A stretch of DNA of 39,406 nt, from assembly GCA_017453465.1 (NCBI GenBank), contig JAFTEV010000102.1, positions 1 to 39,406 on the forward strand, in the 5' to 3' direction. The position numbers and the translations under genes were made by a program. The notes below the pieces were generated by a model, which was given only the letters and a program-made list of their open reading frames with translations, had not been told where the DNA came from and ran no database searches. The stretch comes from Bacteroidaceae bacterium. Lineage in GTDB: Bacteria > Bacteroidota > Bacteroidia > Bacteroidales > Bacteroidaceae. This document shows positions 7,781 through 15,535 of the stretch, piece after piece. The first letter of the stretch is position 1. Each line of letters starts with the position of its first letter.

Positions 7781-10195
7781 TTATTGGAAAAGTTCTGCAA
7801 GGTCATAAATCTGAAGACCATACATACCGTATGCAACGTAAGCCTTCTTGCCTGTAACTTTCACGAAGTTAGAAGACTGCTTGGTAGCGTCAGTTTCGTC
7901 AATCAGCGTAGCATAGCGTGCATTGCCAATGCCGAAGTAGCCATAACGCTTCACGGTCTTGTTATAGACAACGCCATTGTCTTCGTAGGTCTCAGTCTGT
8001 GACAGAACTGCCAGACCAGACCCCGTAGCAATGTAGATGTACTTATCGTCGGCATCAACGCCGTTGGCAGACTTCTTTGAACCACCTACACGGTTGCCGT
8101 TGTAGTCATACACATCAAAGCCATTTGCACCACGGCAAACATAAATCTTGTTGCCGTCACCAATGCAGACGTTCTTACCATCTGTTGGAGTGATTGCACC
8201 AACGTTGAACGACTTCACGTGAATCATGTCCTGAGTGTAGAGAGAAACAGTGCCGTTTGCAACATCGTTGAGCGTGATGATATATGTACCGTCATTATAG
8301 ATGTACTTGCCGTAGAATGATTCGCCATCTACAATGGCCTTCTTCTCCTGGTTGCTGTAGTCAGTAAGACCGAACTTGTTGATAGCACCATTGGTTGAGC
8401 CAGAGATAGTCAGCAGTTCGCCATTGTTGATGATGCAGCAGTTGGCCGAAGAACCAGTCAGGTTGACACGGATGTTCTTGCTGGCAAAGTTTGCCTCGTC
8501 AATTGTGCCGTCGATGTTCAGAGCAACTTCGTGGAGAGCAGCACCCACCTTGTTGCTTGTAGAAGGCAGATAGAGCTTGCCGTCATAGTAAACAACGTGG
8601 TTATACTTGTGCTCGTTCTGAATCAAAGTCTGGTCGAAGAGGTAAGTAGAAGGATCGCCATAGTTGTTGGTGTTGATGACATCAATAATGCCACCCCAGT
8701 CAGCAAGACCGTCAACAGAGACGCTTGAACCATCAGCGTTGGTCACATACATGTTCGTGCCATGAGCATGGTCAGCCTCGCCATCATTACCGATGTTTGA
8801 GTGCCATGACAGATAGAGCTCACCGTTAGGACCGAAGTCGAGAGCTGTAGCAGAATACTTGTGTACAGGAGGAGTTACAATTACGATAGGAGTATTGTAG
8901 TTGTAGCCAGGAGCACATTCTGTCGGAGCCATCGAGAAGTTTGCCAACTCTTCGTCTGCAATATACACACCTGGCTGCACAGTGATGTTCGACTTAGCCA
9001 GTTCGTTTGCCAGTTCGTGGTCATTGCCAACGAAGTAGAACTTCTCAGCATCCAGAGCAAAAGCAGAGCCAGAAGCAGCATTCTCAACACGGAAAGAATT
9101 CAGAACCTGAGTTACGCCATTACCCTCGTTGTTGGCAATGATGTTAGCCTTCACAACAGCCTTGGCGTTCTCGCCTTCCAGAATGACAACGGCATTGTTG
9201 CTGTTGTTCTCGTCCTTGTAAGTGCCAGCCACCTCAATCATGCTGCCGTCAGCAAGGTGAATCTTGCTGGTTGCGCAAGCATAAACATTGCCAGCAGAGA
9301 GGTAGTTGATCCAAGCCTCCGACTCGTTGGAATTGATGTTGAACAGCCCCGGAGTGAACACCTGGCAGCCAGCAGCAAACTTCGTGTAAGCCTCCAGCGA
9401 AATGTTTGGAGCCTCTACTCTACCCTGCACAACCAGTGTCTGCTGTACGAGCAGGTCTGTGTTAAGAATCAAGTCGCCAGCAACGTAGCACTTAGCATCC
9501 TTCTCAATCCAGAAGTTCTTGCAGTGAACGTCACCACCGATATAGATATTAGCGCGATTGGCACGGAAGTCAATATCATCGCCCAAGTCCAAGTCACCGT
9601 AGTTATACAGTGCACCTGTAGCCTGGTCAATGTAAAGTTCCTTCTTGGCATTGCTGCAGTTCAATTCACCATAATTGTAGATGTTGAACTGAACAGGAAG
9701 ATCAGTATTATAATTCAAAGTACCTCCAGGCAAAACGTAAATTTTAGCAGGAACTTGACCGCTGCCTGTCCAAGCAGAAGTGCCCCAGTGGTTACCCAAG
9801 TCCAGTGTACCCTGAACATAAAATTCATCACCATTAAGACCCAGGTTACTACCATCGTATGTCACGCCAGCAGGAATGAAATATTTAGTGTTTGACTGTA
9901 TTTCCCAGCCATTCACACCAGCCATACTCTTGGCATCAGAAGGAACAGCGGGAGCCTCAGCCATGCTTGAAGTCACGCCCAACAAATTGATAACAGAAGA
10001 AGAAACGGCACGAGTGCCCATTGTTTCGAGGTCGTTGAAGTTTACGATACGATTTGCATCGCTCTTCACAAATGCAAAATCAGAAGAAGACGTAAGGTTT
10101 GCCTGTGCAGCACCATTGTTGTCAGACAAGCCGTCATCGGTAGAACACGCTGCCATCATAAGGGCGGCAGCACCGAATAACCAAAATTTTTTCAT
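7781..10195 (-). CDS. Large surface lipoprotein with propeller-like C-terminal half
   Basis: Start chosen at the second methionine (MKKFWLFGAA), four codons inside the longest frame, because it opens a clean lipoprotein signal with lipobox MAAC and lipidated C17. Residues after the cysteine are STDD; acidic residues here resemble the Bacteroidota surface-export signal. Length is about 804 residues. The N-terminal half (about 90-410) is rich in G, N, Y and short beta stretches like a beta-helix (repeated YNYGDLDLGDD, IYIGGDVHC, CYVAGDLILN). The C-terminal half (about 450-804) has recurring blade-like strands (GKLYLPSTS, NKIYVCRGANGFDVYDYNG, KYIYIATGSGLAVLS, KAYVAYGMYGLQIYDL), close to LVIVD-type beta-propeller repeats. 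It has its own promoter (10240-10247). I do not recognise a named family; binding a glycan at the cell surface, perhaps the polymer of the next operon, is a guess from position. Confidence 0.7.
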   Translation of the reverse strand: MKKFWLFGAAALMMAACSTDDGLSDNNGAAQANLTSSSDFAFVKSDANRIVNFNDLETMGTRAVSSSVINLLGVTSSMAEAPAVPSDAKSMAGVNGWEIQSNTKYFIPAGVTYDGSNLGLNGDEFYVQGTLDLGNHWGTSAWTGSGQVPAKIYVLPGGTLNYNTDLPVQFNIYNYGELNCSNAKKELYIDQATGALYNYGDLDLGDDIDFRANRANIYIGGDVHCKNFWIEKDAKCYVAGDLILNTDLLVQQTLVVQGRVEAPNISLEAYTKFAAGCQVFTPGLFNINSNESEAWINYLSAGNVYACATSKIHLADGSMIEVAGTYKDENNSNNAVVILEGENAKAVVKANIIANNEGNGVTQVLNSFRVENAASGSAFALDAEKFYFVGNDHELANELAKSNITVQPGVYIADEELANFSMAPTECAPGYNYNTPIVIVTPPVHKYSATALDFGPNGELYLSWHSNIGNDGEADHAHGTNMYVTNADGSSVSVDGLADWGGIIDVINTNNYGDPSTYLFDQTLIQNEHKYNHVVYYDGKLYLPSTSNKVGAALHEVALNIDGTIDEANFASKNIRVNLTGSSANCCIINNGELLTISGSTNGAINKFGLTDYSNQEKKAIVDGESFYGKYIYNDGTYIITLNDVANGTVSLYTQDMIHVKSFNVGAITPTDGKNVCIGDGNKIYVCRGANGFDVYDYNGNRVGGSKKSANGVDADDKYIYIATGSGLAVLSQTETYEDNGVVYNKTVKRYGYFGIGNARYATLIDETDATKQSSNFVKVTGKKAYVAYGMYGLQIYDLAELFQ

Positions 10196-10239
10196 ACTCA
10201 AATACATTTATTAAGTTCAACTTACATATTATTTCGCGG

Positions 10240-10247
10240 CAAAGGTA
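10240..10247 (-). promoter_or_regulatory. -7 box TACCTTTG for the lipoprotein gene
   Basis: TACCTTTG on the minus strand matches the Bacteroidota -7 consensus TAnnTTTG and lies 45 bases before the chosen lipoprotein start. No convincing -33 TTTG is seen at the usual spacing. Confidence 0.6.
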
Positions 10248-10292
10248 GCACTTCTTCTCAAATAATAAGGTATTACACTTGAATAAAAGCAC

Positions 10293-10319
10293 AAAAAAAG
10301 TTAAAAAAGGTAACTTTTT
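10293..10319 (-). terminator. Terminator after the AI-2E-family permease gene
   Basis: On the minus strand a perfect 9-base-pair stem AAAAAGTTA/TAACTTTTT (plus coordinates 10311-10319 and 10295-10303) with a seven-base loop runs into a T-rich tail. It lies 35 bases after the permease stop. Confidence 0.65.
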
Positions 10320-10353
10320 ACACCAAATTTCCTTCTTTTTGAGCAAAAGCGGA

Positions 10354-11442
10354 TTAAGGGAGAGCATCTTTTGCTTCTTCAAGCACATAGCGTTTGTAGT
10401 AGGAAATCAACAAAGTTGTCAGTGGCAGGGCAATAATCAAACCGATGAAACCCAGCAACGACCCCCACACAGAGAGACTCAGCAGAATCACGGCAGCATT
10501 AAGCCCCGTCACATTGCCCATGATTTTCGGGGTCAGAATCGCATCCTGAATTGTCTGCACCACGGCAAACACCAACAAAGCTGGCAGCAGAATGCTCCAG
10601 AAATTCTCATTGGTGTCGTATGCTTTCAGCAAGGCCAACAGAATCGTAGGAATAAAACCCAGCGTCTGCAAATAAGGCACCAGGTTCAAGAACCCGATGA
10701 ACAGTCCCAAAGGTATCGCCAGCGGGAAGCCGATGATTAAGAATCCGATGGCAAACAGTATGCCCACACACAGCGCAATCAGGCTCTGTCCACGGAAATA
10801 GCCATTCATGCCCTTCTCCACATCTTTTATTACCGCGTAAACAATGCCGCGCTTGGTGGGTGGAACCATGTGGATGATGCCATGGCTCATCTGCTCATAA
10901 TCCATCAGGATAAAGAACAGGTACAGGATGGAAATGAGCGATGCCACAAGGCCCACAAGCGTGTTCACAGAGTTGGACAGCAGACTGAAGACCTGCGGCA
11001 CACCGCGCTCCACCAGCGAAGACACATCCTTGATGGTCAGTGCATTCGCAATCTGGTCAAAATCGACATTGTGCTTGATGAACAACTCTATCTCGTCCGA
11101 CACATAATTCACCATCTTGTCGGTCGTCACATAGTCTATGATCATCCCCTTCAGGCGGCCCACTTCCTCAATGATTGAAGGCATAATGAGGTAGCAAGCC
11201 CCAGCCAAGATTCCCGCAATGATCAGCAGTGTGACCACAATGCTCAGCACCCGCGACTTCAGCCTGCACTTGTACTGGAAGAAGCACACCACAGGATAAA
11301 GCAGATAGGCCACAAGCCATGCCAGAAAGAATGGCACCAGCACACGGCTCAGTTTGCGCAGCAAGATATAGACCAGCACAACCATCAGGACTGCCATCAC
11401 AGCCCGTATGAAGCGGTCAAAAGTGATTTCCCTTGTTTTCAT
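10354..11442 (-). CDS. AI-2E family (PerM/YdiK-type) membrane protein
   Basis: A 362-residue integral membrane protein of the AI-2E transporter (UPF0118) family. Two adjacent N-terminal helices (about 14-29 and 34-54), a third at 64-84, a charged soluble segment (about 88-150) and four to five helices in the second half, with the family-like PLAIPLGLFIGFLNLVPYLQTLGFIPTI stretch region around 245-275 and a conserved proline-rich last part (LIIALPLTTLLISYYKRY). Members export small molecules or act as sodium/proton antiporters; despite the name, few have anything to do with autoinducer-2. It is a single-gene unit with a TATCTTTG box 72 bases upstream and its own terminator downstream. Substrate cannot be told from sequence. 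Confidence 0.88.
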   Translation of the reverse strand: MKTREITFDRFIRAVMAVLMVVLVYILLRKLSRVLVPFFLAWLVAYLLYPVVCFFQYKCRLKSRVLSIVVTLLIIAGILAGACYLIMPSIIEEVGRLKGMIIDYVTTDKMVNYVSDEIELFIKHNVDFDQIANALTIKDVSSLVERGVPQVFSLLSNSVNTLVGLVASLISILYLFFILMDYEQMSHGIIHMVPPTKRGIVYAVIKDVEKGMNGYFRGQSLIALCVGILFAIGFLIIGFPLAIPLGLFIGFLNLVPYLQTLGFIPTILLALLKAYDTNENFWSILLPALLVFAVVQTIQDAILTPKIMGNVTGLNAAVILLSLSVWGSLLGFIGLIIALPLTTLLISYYKRYVLEEAKDALP

Positions 11443-11513
11443 CTCTTCACTTTTTCTTTTAAGTTAGACACAGAATAATGCTAAGACACAAGCACTTTTC
11501 GTTAATTATTCGG

Positions 11514-11521
11514 CAAAGATA
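11514..11521 (-). promoter_or_regulatory. -7 box TATCTTTG for the AI-2E-family gene
   Basis: TATCTTTG on the minus strand fits TAnnTTTG and lies 72 bases before the permease start, back to back with the rsmI promoter. Confidence 0.55.
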
Positions 11522-11585
11522 GATATAAAAATGTGAAAAAACGTTGTTTTCGCGCTTTTTTTTTCGCAAAGTTACAGTTAATTCA

Positions 11586-11593
11586 TACTTTTG
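11586..11593 (+). promoter_or_regulatory. -7 box TACTTTTG immediately before rsmI
   Basis: TACTTTTG ends only four bases before the rsmI start codon at 11598. Transcription from this box would begin at or inside the start codon region, so a leaderless or nearly leaderless mRNA is predicted. Confidence 0.6.
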
Positions 11594-11597
11594 CAAC

Positions 11598-12356
11598 ATG
11601 CTATACATCGTACCAACGCCTGTAGGCAACATGGAGGACATGACCATGCGAGCCATCCGAGTGCTCAAAGAGGCCGACCTGATACTCGCAGAAGACACCC
11701 GCACATCGGGGGTCCTGCTCGCCCACTTTGACATCCACACGCCGCTCCTGTCCCACCACAAATACAACGAACACGAGACCGTGAACACCGTGTTGGCACG
11801 ACTGCAAGCCGGAGAGACCATCGCCCTCATCAGCGACGCTGGCACACCGGGCATCAGCGACCCAGGCTTCCTGCTTGCACGCGAAGCGGCACGAGCCGGC
11901 ATCGAGGTGCAGACACTGCCTGGCCCCACAGCTTTCGTGCCCGCGCTGGTCAGCAGCGGACTGCCCTGCAACCGATTCGTCTTCGAAGGTTTCCTGCCCC
12001 AGAAGAAAGGCCGACAGACTCGCATCGACCTCTTCCGCAACGAAGTGCGCACCGTGGTCTTCTACGAATCGCCCCGCCGTCTGGTCCGCACACTGGAGCA
12101 GTTTGCCGAAGCCTATGGCTCCGACCGCCCCGTCTGCGTGTCACGCGAAATCTCAAAGCTCCACGAAGAGCACATACGCGGCACCCTGGCCGAGGTCACC
12201 CAGCACTTCCGCACCCACGAACCCCTGGGCGAAATCGTCATCCTGCTGGGCGGAGTGGCCGAAGCGGAGGCCGACGAACCAGAACAGGCAACAAGCAGCG
12301 ACCCCCTGTCGCTCATCATGGGAACTGCAAAATCCAAGAACAAATACAAAAACTAA
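11598..12356 (+). CDS. rsmI: 16S rRNA (cytidine1402-2'-O)-methyltransferase
   Basis: RsmI uses S-adenosylmethionine to 2'-O-methylate C1402 in the decoding centre of 16S rRNA. The start is placed at MLYIVPTPVGNM, 18 codons inside the longest frame, because this is the canonical N-terminus and sits right after a promoter box. Diagnostic tetrapyrrole-methylase-fold motifs: VPTPVGNMEDMT (4-15), LAEDTRTS (about 33-40), ISDAGTPGISDPG (about 77-89), PGPTAFVPALVSSGLP (about 108-123) and FEGFLP. At 252 residues it is of normal length. The following lipoprotein gene begins 18 bases downstream, so the two are probably co-transcribed. Assignment is secure. Confidence 0.95.
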   Translation: MLYIVPTPVGNMEDMTMRAIRVLKEADLILAEDTRTSGVLLAHFDIHTPLLSHHKYNEHETVNTVLARLQAGETIALISDAGTPGISDPGFLLAREAARAGIEVQTLPGPTAFVPALVSSGLPCNRFVFEGFLPQKKGRQTRIDLFRNEVRTVVFYESPRRLVRTLEQFAEAYGSDRPVCVSREISKLHEEHIRGTLAEVTQHFRTHEPLGEIVILLGGVAEAEADEPEQATSSDPLSLIMGTAKSKNKYKN

Positions 12357-12374
12357 TAAAAACAGAGAAACATC

Positions 12375-13229
12375 ATGAAACAGATCTTTATCCTTGCAGC
12401 CGTATGCGCTGCCCTGTGCACATCATGCGGCAACGGAACTGCCACAAGTTCCGACAAATCCGCCAGCGAGCGCGATTCACTCCAGCGCATCATTGACCAA
12501 AAAGACCTTGAAATCAATGATATGATGGGGCAAATCAACGATATTCAGGAAGGCTTCTCACTCATCAATCAGGCTGAAGGCCGTGTCAACATGCTGGCAC
12601 AAAATGCCGAAGGCAACAACTCTACTGAGAACATCCGCGAGAACATGGAGTTCATCCAGCAGACACTGGCCGCCAACCGCCAAAAGATTGCCGACCTGGA
12701 ACAGAAGCTGAAGAGCAGCAGCATCAATGCCTCCAAGCTGAAAGAGACCATCAGCGCCCTCACCCAACAGCTGGAAGCCAAAAACCAGGAACTGGAGCAA
12801 CTGCGTGCAGAGCTGGCCGAGAAAGACGTGCAAATCGCTGCCCTCAACGAGAACGTGAACACCCTCACAGCCGAGAACACCGAGGTGAAGCAGCAGCGCG
12901 ACGAAAGTCAGCAACTGGCTCAGGCTCAAGACCAACAGCTCAACACGGCATGGTACGTCTTTGGCACCAGCAAAGAACTGAAGGAGCACAACATCCTGAA
13001 AAAAGGCGATGTGCTGAAGGGCGACTACGACAAGGCATACTTCACGAAGATAGACATCCGCAAGACGCAGGTCATCCCCTTCTCGTCGAAGTCGGCCAAG
13101 CTCCTCACCACCCACCCCGCCGACTCCTACAGCCTGATGAAGGACACCAAGGGAGAATACACCCTGCGCATCACCGATGCACAGCGTTTCTGGAGCATCA
13201 GCAAATACCTGGTTGTGCAAGTGAAATAA
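12375..13229 (+). CDS. Coiled-coil lipoprotein, Cbp1-like adhesin family
   Basis: A 284-residue lipoprotein with lipobox CTSC and lipidated C18. Residues about 30-190 are nearly continuous coiled coil (heptads such as LEQKLKSSS, TQQLEAKNQELEQLRAELAEKDVQIAALNENVN), followed by a compact C-terminal domain (about 193-284) beginning LNTAWYVFGTSKELKEHNIL and ending FWSISKYLVVQVK. This arrangement matches my memory of the Bacteroidota family annotated as Cbp1-type collagen-binding glycoprotein adhesin. The family is widespread in commensals, so a more general envelope role is likely; collagen binding is not something the sequence shows. It lies 18 bases after rsmI and 54 bases before the next gene. 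Confidence 0.65.
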   Translation: MKQIFILAAVCAALCTSCGNGTATSSDKSASERDSLQRIIDQKDLEINDMMGQINDIQEGFSLINQAEGRVNMLAQNAEGNNSTENIRENMEFIQQTLAANRQKIADLEQKLKSSSINASKLKETISALTQQLEAKNQELEQLRAELAEKDVQIAALNENVNTLTAENTEVKQQRDESQQLAQAQDQQLNTAWYVFGTSKELKEHNILKKGDVLKGDYDKAYFTKIDIRKTQVIPFSSKSAKLLTTHPADSYSLMKDTKGEYTLRITDAQRFWSISKYLVVQVK

Positions 13230-13271
13230 ACAGGACGCGCCGCGCACTGCACACTGCGAATTCCTATATAA

Positions 13272-13284
13272 TATATAATGTGTA
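13272..13284 (+). repeat. Motif TATATAATGTGTA, copy 2
   Basis: Second exact copy of the 13-mer. Here the ATG inside the motif (13278) is an alternative start for the following secreted protein, two codons before the ATG chosen. Confidence 0.55.
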
Positions 13285-14000
13285 TGCATCGTACAGTTTT
13301 CATCCTAATGGCTCTGCTCGCTGCCATGGGCCTGAGCGCACAGGACTGGGAGCCTATCGGCACATGGCCCTTCGAGTACAAGACCTTCCGTGTGGCCACC
13401 GTCTATTCGGGCGTGTTTAATGTCAAGAAGACACAAGTGCCATGCAACATCCATCTGGGCAACCAGACCCTCTGGTTCTCACGCAACGACACACTGATGG
13501 AAGCCCTGCAGGGCACCATCCTGCGCGTGGAATTCCCCAACGGTGACACCTTCATGCCCGTGAACGAAAGCCAGCAATTCGGGAAAATCATTCAGCAGGA
13601 CACCCTCTGCGGCAAAGTAGCCCGTGTGCTGCATGTGCGCAGCGTGGACCAGAACGCTGTCGATAGGCGTGCTGTGGACATCATGAACAACTCGCAGAAC
13701 CTGCAGCAGACTTCGCTCAACATGGGAGCCTGGGGCGCACAGCTCTCCGATGCCAACGCTGCCATCAACGAGGAAGAACTGCCCCTGCCCCTCATCAACA
13801 CCTTCTACTACCAGTACAACGGCGAAATCTTCGAGGCCAAGGAGAAGAACATCCTCAAGCACATCGACCAGAGCCGCCGCAAGGAGTATCGCAACTACAC
13901 CAGACAGGCGGAAATCATTTCCAACAACAAGTCCAGTATGCTGAAGGTGTGGAACGACTTCTTCGTGAACTACAGCAAGCCGCTGCACGTGAAGAAATAG
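13284..14000 (+). CDS. Secreted protein of unknown function
   Basis: About 238 residues from the ATG at 13284 (an in-frame ATG at 13278 is possible). It begins MHRTVFILMALLAAMGLSAQ, a signal peptide with probable cleavage after LSA. The mature part has a beta-rich first half (YKTFRVATVYSGVFN, GTILRVEFPNGDTFMPVNE), a middle with LCGKVARVLHVRSVDQNAVD, and a helical, charged C-terminal third (FEAKEKNILKHIDQSRRKEYRN). No catalytic motif, lipobox or membrane helix is seen. I do not recognise a family. It is the last gene before a strong terminator and is probably part of the rsmI transcription unit. Confidence 0.75.
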   Translation: MHRTVFILMALLAAMGLSAQDWEPIGTWPFEYKTFRVATVYSGVFNVKKTQVPCNIHLGNQTLWFSRNDTLMEALQGTILRVEFPNGDTFMPVNESQQFGKIIQQDTLCGKVARVLHVRSVDQNAVDRRAVDIMNNSQNLQQTSLNMGAWGAQLSDANAAINEEELPLPLINTFYYQYNGEIFEAKEKNILKHIDQSRRKEYRNYTRQAEIISNNKSSMLKVWNDFFVNYSKPLHVKK

Positions 14001-14039
14001 GCTGCCGCCACACGCCGAGCACCGACCCTGCGACCCAAG

Positions 14040-14090
14040 AAAACAAGACGAAACCCATAGAACATACGGTTTCGTCTTGTTTTCTTTTTA
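14040..14090 (+). terminator. Strong rho-independent terminator
   Basis: A perfect 16-base-pair stem (14040-14055 with 14068-14083) and a 12-base loop is followed by CTTTTTA. It ends the rsmI unit. A-rich bases before the stem give it some bidirectional character. Confidence 0.9.
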
Positions 14091-14349
14091 GTGTGTTCTA
14101 TCAATCGAGTTTTGAACAGAGAGAGAAGATTGAAAATTGAAGATTGAAGATTGAAGATTGTCCAATTGTCTATCTCTGTGTCGCTGTGTCTCTGTGTTCA
14201 ATTGATAGAAGCGTGCAATGTTAAAAAGTCTTTCTTCATGCCAGAATAAATCTTACACGCAACTGTGCACAATAGTGTAACCCTCTCATAACGAGTAGCA
14301 AGAACACACTGAGGCAGTTACGCACAACACCCGTCGCGCTCACGTAGGC

Positions 14350-14411
14350 AATGCGTCGCGCTCGCGTAGGCAATCAAACCCAAACCATTGCCTACACGAG
14401 CGCGACGCATT
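14350..14411. repeat. Palindromic repeat element, copy 1
   Basis: Two 25-base arms (14350-14374 and 14387-14411) are inverted repeats matching at 24 of 25 positions around a 12-base loop. The left side also contains a partial direct duplication (CGTCGCGCT and GTAGGCAAT occur at 14332-14352 and again at 14354-14374). Bases 14346-14374 are identical to 36363-36391 in the second copy. Confidence 0.85.
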
Positions 14412-14473
14412 GCTAACACGATTTAAACAAAAAGCCTTTTTTGAGGCTTCTGCTCAAAAAAGTACCGCCCAGA

Positions 14474-14505
14474 TTTGTGTGGGTGAAGAAATGTCGTTAC
14501 TTTTG
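14474..14505 (+). promoter_or_regulatory. Complete Bacteroidota promoter upstream of the methylase genes
   Basis: A -33 TTTG (14474-14477) and a -7 TACTTTTG (14498-14505) are separated by 20 bases, the consensus spacing. Transcription should start near 14512 and give a leader of about 340 bases before the first methylase gene. Confidence 0.65.
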
Positions 14506-14634
14506 CAGAAAGAAATGCGGCCACCCCATGCCCAAAGACCAAGGGAGCCGCCATGTAAAACCCTCAGAACAAGAAGAAAAGACACAGAGAAACTTAAACA
14601 AAAACACATACTAACCAAAGCATTAGCTATCTCG

Positions 14635-14820
14635 AAGTACCCCGAAAATTTGCCGATTTGAAAAGGTATTGAATAGATTTAGTTCGTGTTCACGCTGAGC
14701 GTGGGCAGAACTTATCATTCAATACAGGTTACGGCAAATACCTCGGGTACTTGATAAGGAAAGTTCACGCTTTCTTTATGCCCACAAGTACCCGACCAAG
14801 GATTGGACGTAACCTGTATT
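14635..14820 (+). promoter_or_regulatory. Two overlapping, mutually exclusive long hairpins (candidate RNA switch)
   Basis: Hairpin I spans 14635-14752: nested pairs AAGTACCC/GGGTACTT (14635-14642, 14745-14752), ATTTGCCG/CGGCAAAT (14648-14655, 14732-14739), GTATTGAAT/ATTCAATAC (14666-14674, 14717-14725), AGTTC/GAACT (14681-14685, 14708-14712) and a CACGC-TGA-GCGTG tip (14691-14703). Hairpin II spans 14721-14820: AATACAGGTTACG/CGTAACCTGTATT (14721-14733, 14808-14820), CGGGTACTTG/CAAGTACCCG (14744-14753, 14785-14794) and a tip at 14754-14779 with one G-U. The 3' arm of I is the 5' arm of II, so only one can form. No T-tract follows; the region ends 31 bases before the methylase start. Confidence 0.65.
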
Positions 14821-14851
14821 TCTTCCGATTTAGACTGATGTGCAACAAGCA

Positions 14852-15535
14852 ATGCACATGGACAACATGGACGCAGACTTGAAGCCCACTCCGCAGCAGA
14901 AGGGGCAAATCAAGTCGAAGGAACGTGTGTCGAAGCATGGAGAGGTGTTCACCGCCGAGCGCGAGGTGAACGCCATGCTCGACCTCGTGAAGCAGGAAAC
15001 GGAACGCATCGAGAGCCGTTTTCTGGAGCCAGCGTGTGGCGACGGCAATTTTCTCATCGAGATTCTGCGCCGCAAGCTGGCTGTGTGTGAACAACGTGTA
15101 CAGCAGAAGCAGTGGACTCAGTTGCAGTACGAAAAACACGCAGTCTGGGCCGTCAGCAGCATCTACGGCATAGAGCTTTTGCCCGACAATGCCGAGGCTT
15201 GCCGCCAGCGGCTCTATGGCTATTTCTGTGAGCAATATGAGCGGCTGTTTGGCGAGGCGTGCAAGCCGGCGTGCCGCAATGCCGTGGCCTACCTGCTGGG
15301 GCGCAACATCATTATGGGCGATGCCCTGACCTACCGCCGAGTGGATCAGCCCGACGAGTGGATTGTGGTGAGCGAGTGGTCGTTCATTGGCGAGGGCAAG
15401 GTGGTCAGGCGCGACTACAGCTTTTCCTATCTGGTGGCCACCGGACAGGGCGGCGACCTCTTCAGCGACCAGCCCTGCGACACGTTTCCGCCTGTGTATT
15501 TCTTGAACTTAAGCCATGCAGCCTATGAAAATTGA
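14852..15535 (+). CDS. N6-adenine DNA methylase-like protein without NPPY (subunit A)
   Basis: About 227 residues. The longest frame opens with GTG at 14840; the ATG at 14852 (or 14858) is preferred. SAM-binding motifs of an amino-methyltransferase are clear: motif X region GEVFTAEREVNAMLDLV (30-46), motif I FLEPACGDGNFL (57-68), motif II-like YGIELLPDN (105-113) and motif III-like NIIMGDALT (152-160). The catalytic motif IV (NPPY/DPPY) is absent; the chain ends soon after. Its stop lies 20 bases inside the next gene, which has NPPY but a poor motif I, so the two are translationally coupled and may act as one enzyme. Alternatively it is a shortened remnant. Probable role: modification arm of a restriction-modification system. 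Confidence 0.75.
   Translation: MHMDNMDADLKPTPQQKGQIKSKERVSKHGEVFTAEREVNAMLDLVKQETERIESRFLEPACGDGNFLIEILRRKLAVCEQRVQQKQWTQLQYEKHAVWAVSSIYGIELLPDNAEACRQRLYGYFCEQYERLFGEACKPACRNAVAYLLGRNIIMGDALTYRRVDQPDEWIVVSEWSFIGEGKVVRRDYSFSYLVATGQGGDLFSDQPCDTFPPVYFLNLSHAAYEN

Larger units (their letters stand above)
14084..14851 (+). other. Non-coding stretch of 768 bases with several ordered elements
   Basis: No convincing gene lies here. In order it holds: a small tandem repeat of TGAAGAT (about 14134-14160); a 25-base-arm palindrome (14350-14411); a T/A hairpin (TTTTTTGAG at 14437-14445, CTCAAAAAA at 14453-14461); a promoter with -33 TTTG (14474-14477) and -7 TACTTTTG (14498-14505); a 48-codon open frame starting at 14515; and two overlapping long hairpins (14635-14820) just before the methylase genes. 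A frame from 14410 to 14661 is open but its first part is the hairpin and promoter, so it is not called as a gene. Confidence 0.7.

Noticed and set aside
8861-9895. 344-residue plus-strand frame opposite the lipoprotein gene
   Set aside because: Antisense shadow without promoter or family features.
10354-11442. Autoinducer-2 exporter for quorum sensing
   Set aside because: The family name comes from one member; nothing here (no luxS or lsr genes) supports AI-2 transport.
14410-14661. 83-codon open frame before the methylase genes as a protein-coding gene
   Set aside because: Its first third overlaps a hairpin and a promoter; only the part from 14515 could be transcribed and translated, and that is considered only as a possible leader frame.
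14635-14820. Retron or attC-type recombination site
   Set aside because: No reverse transcriptase or integrase in the window and no cassette array; kept only as a candidate regulatory structure.
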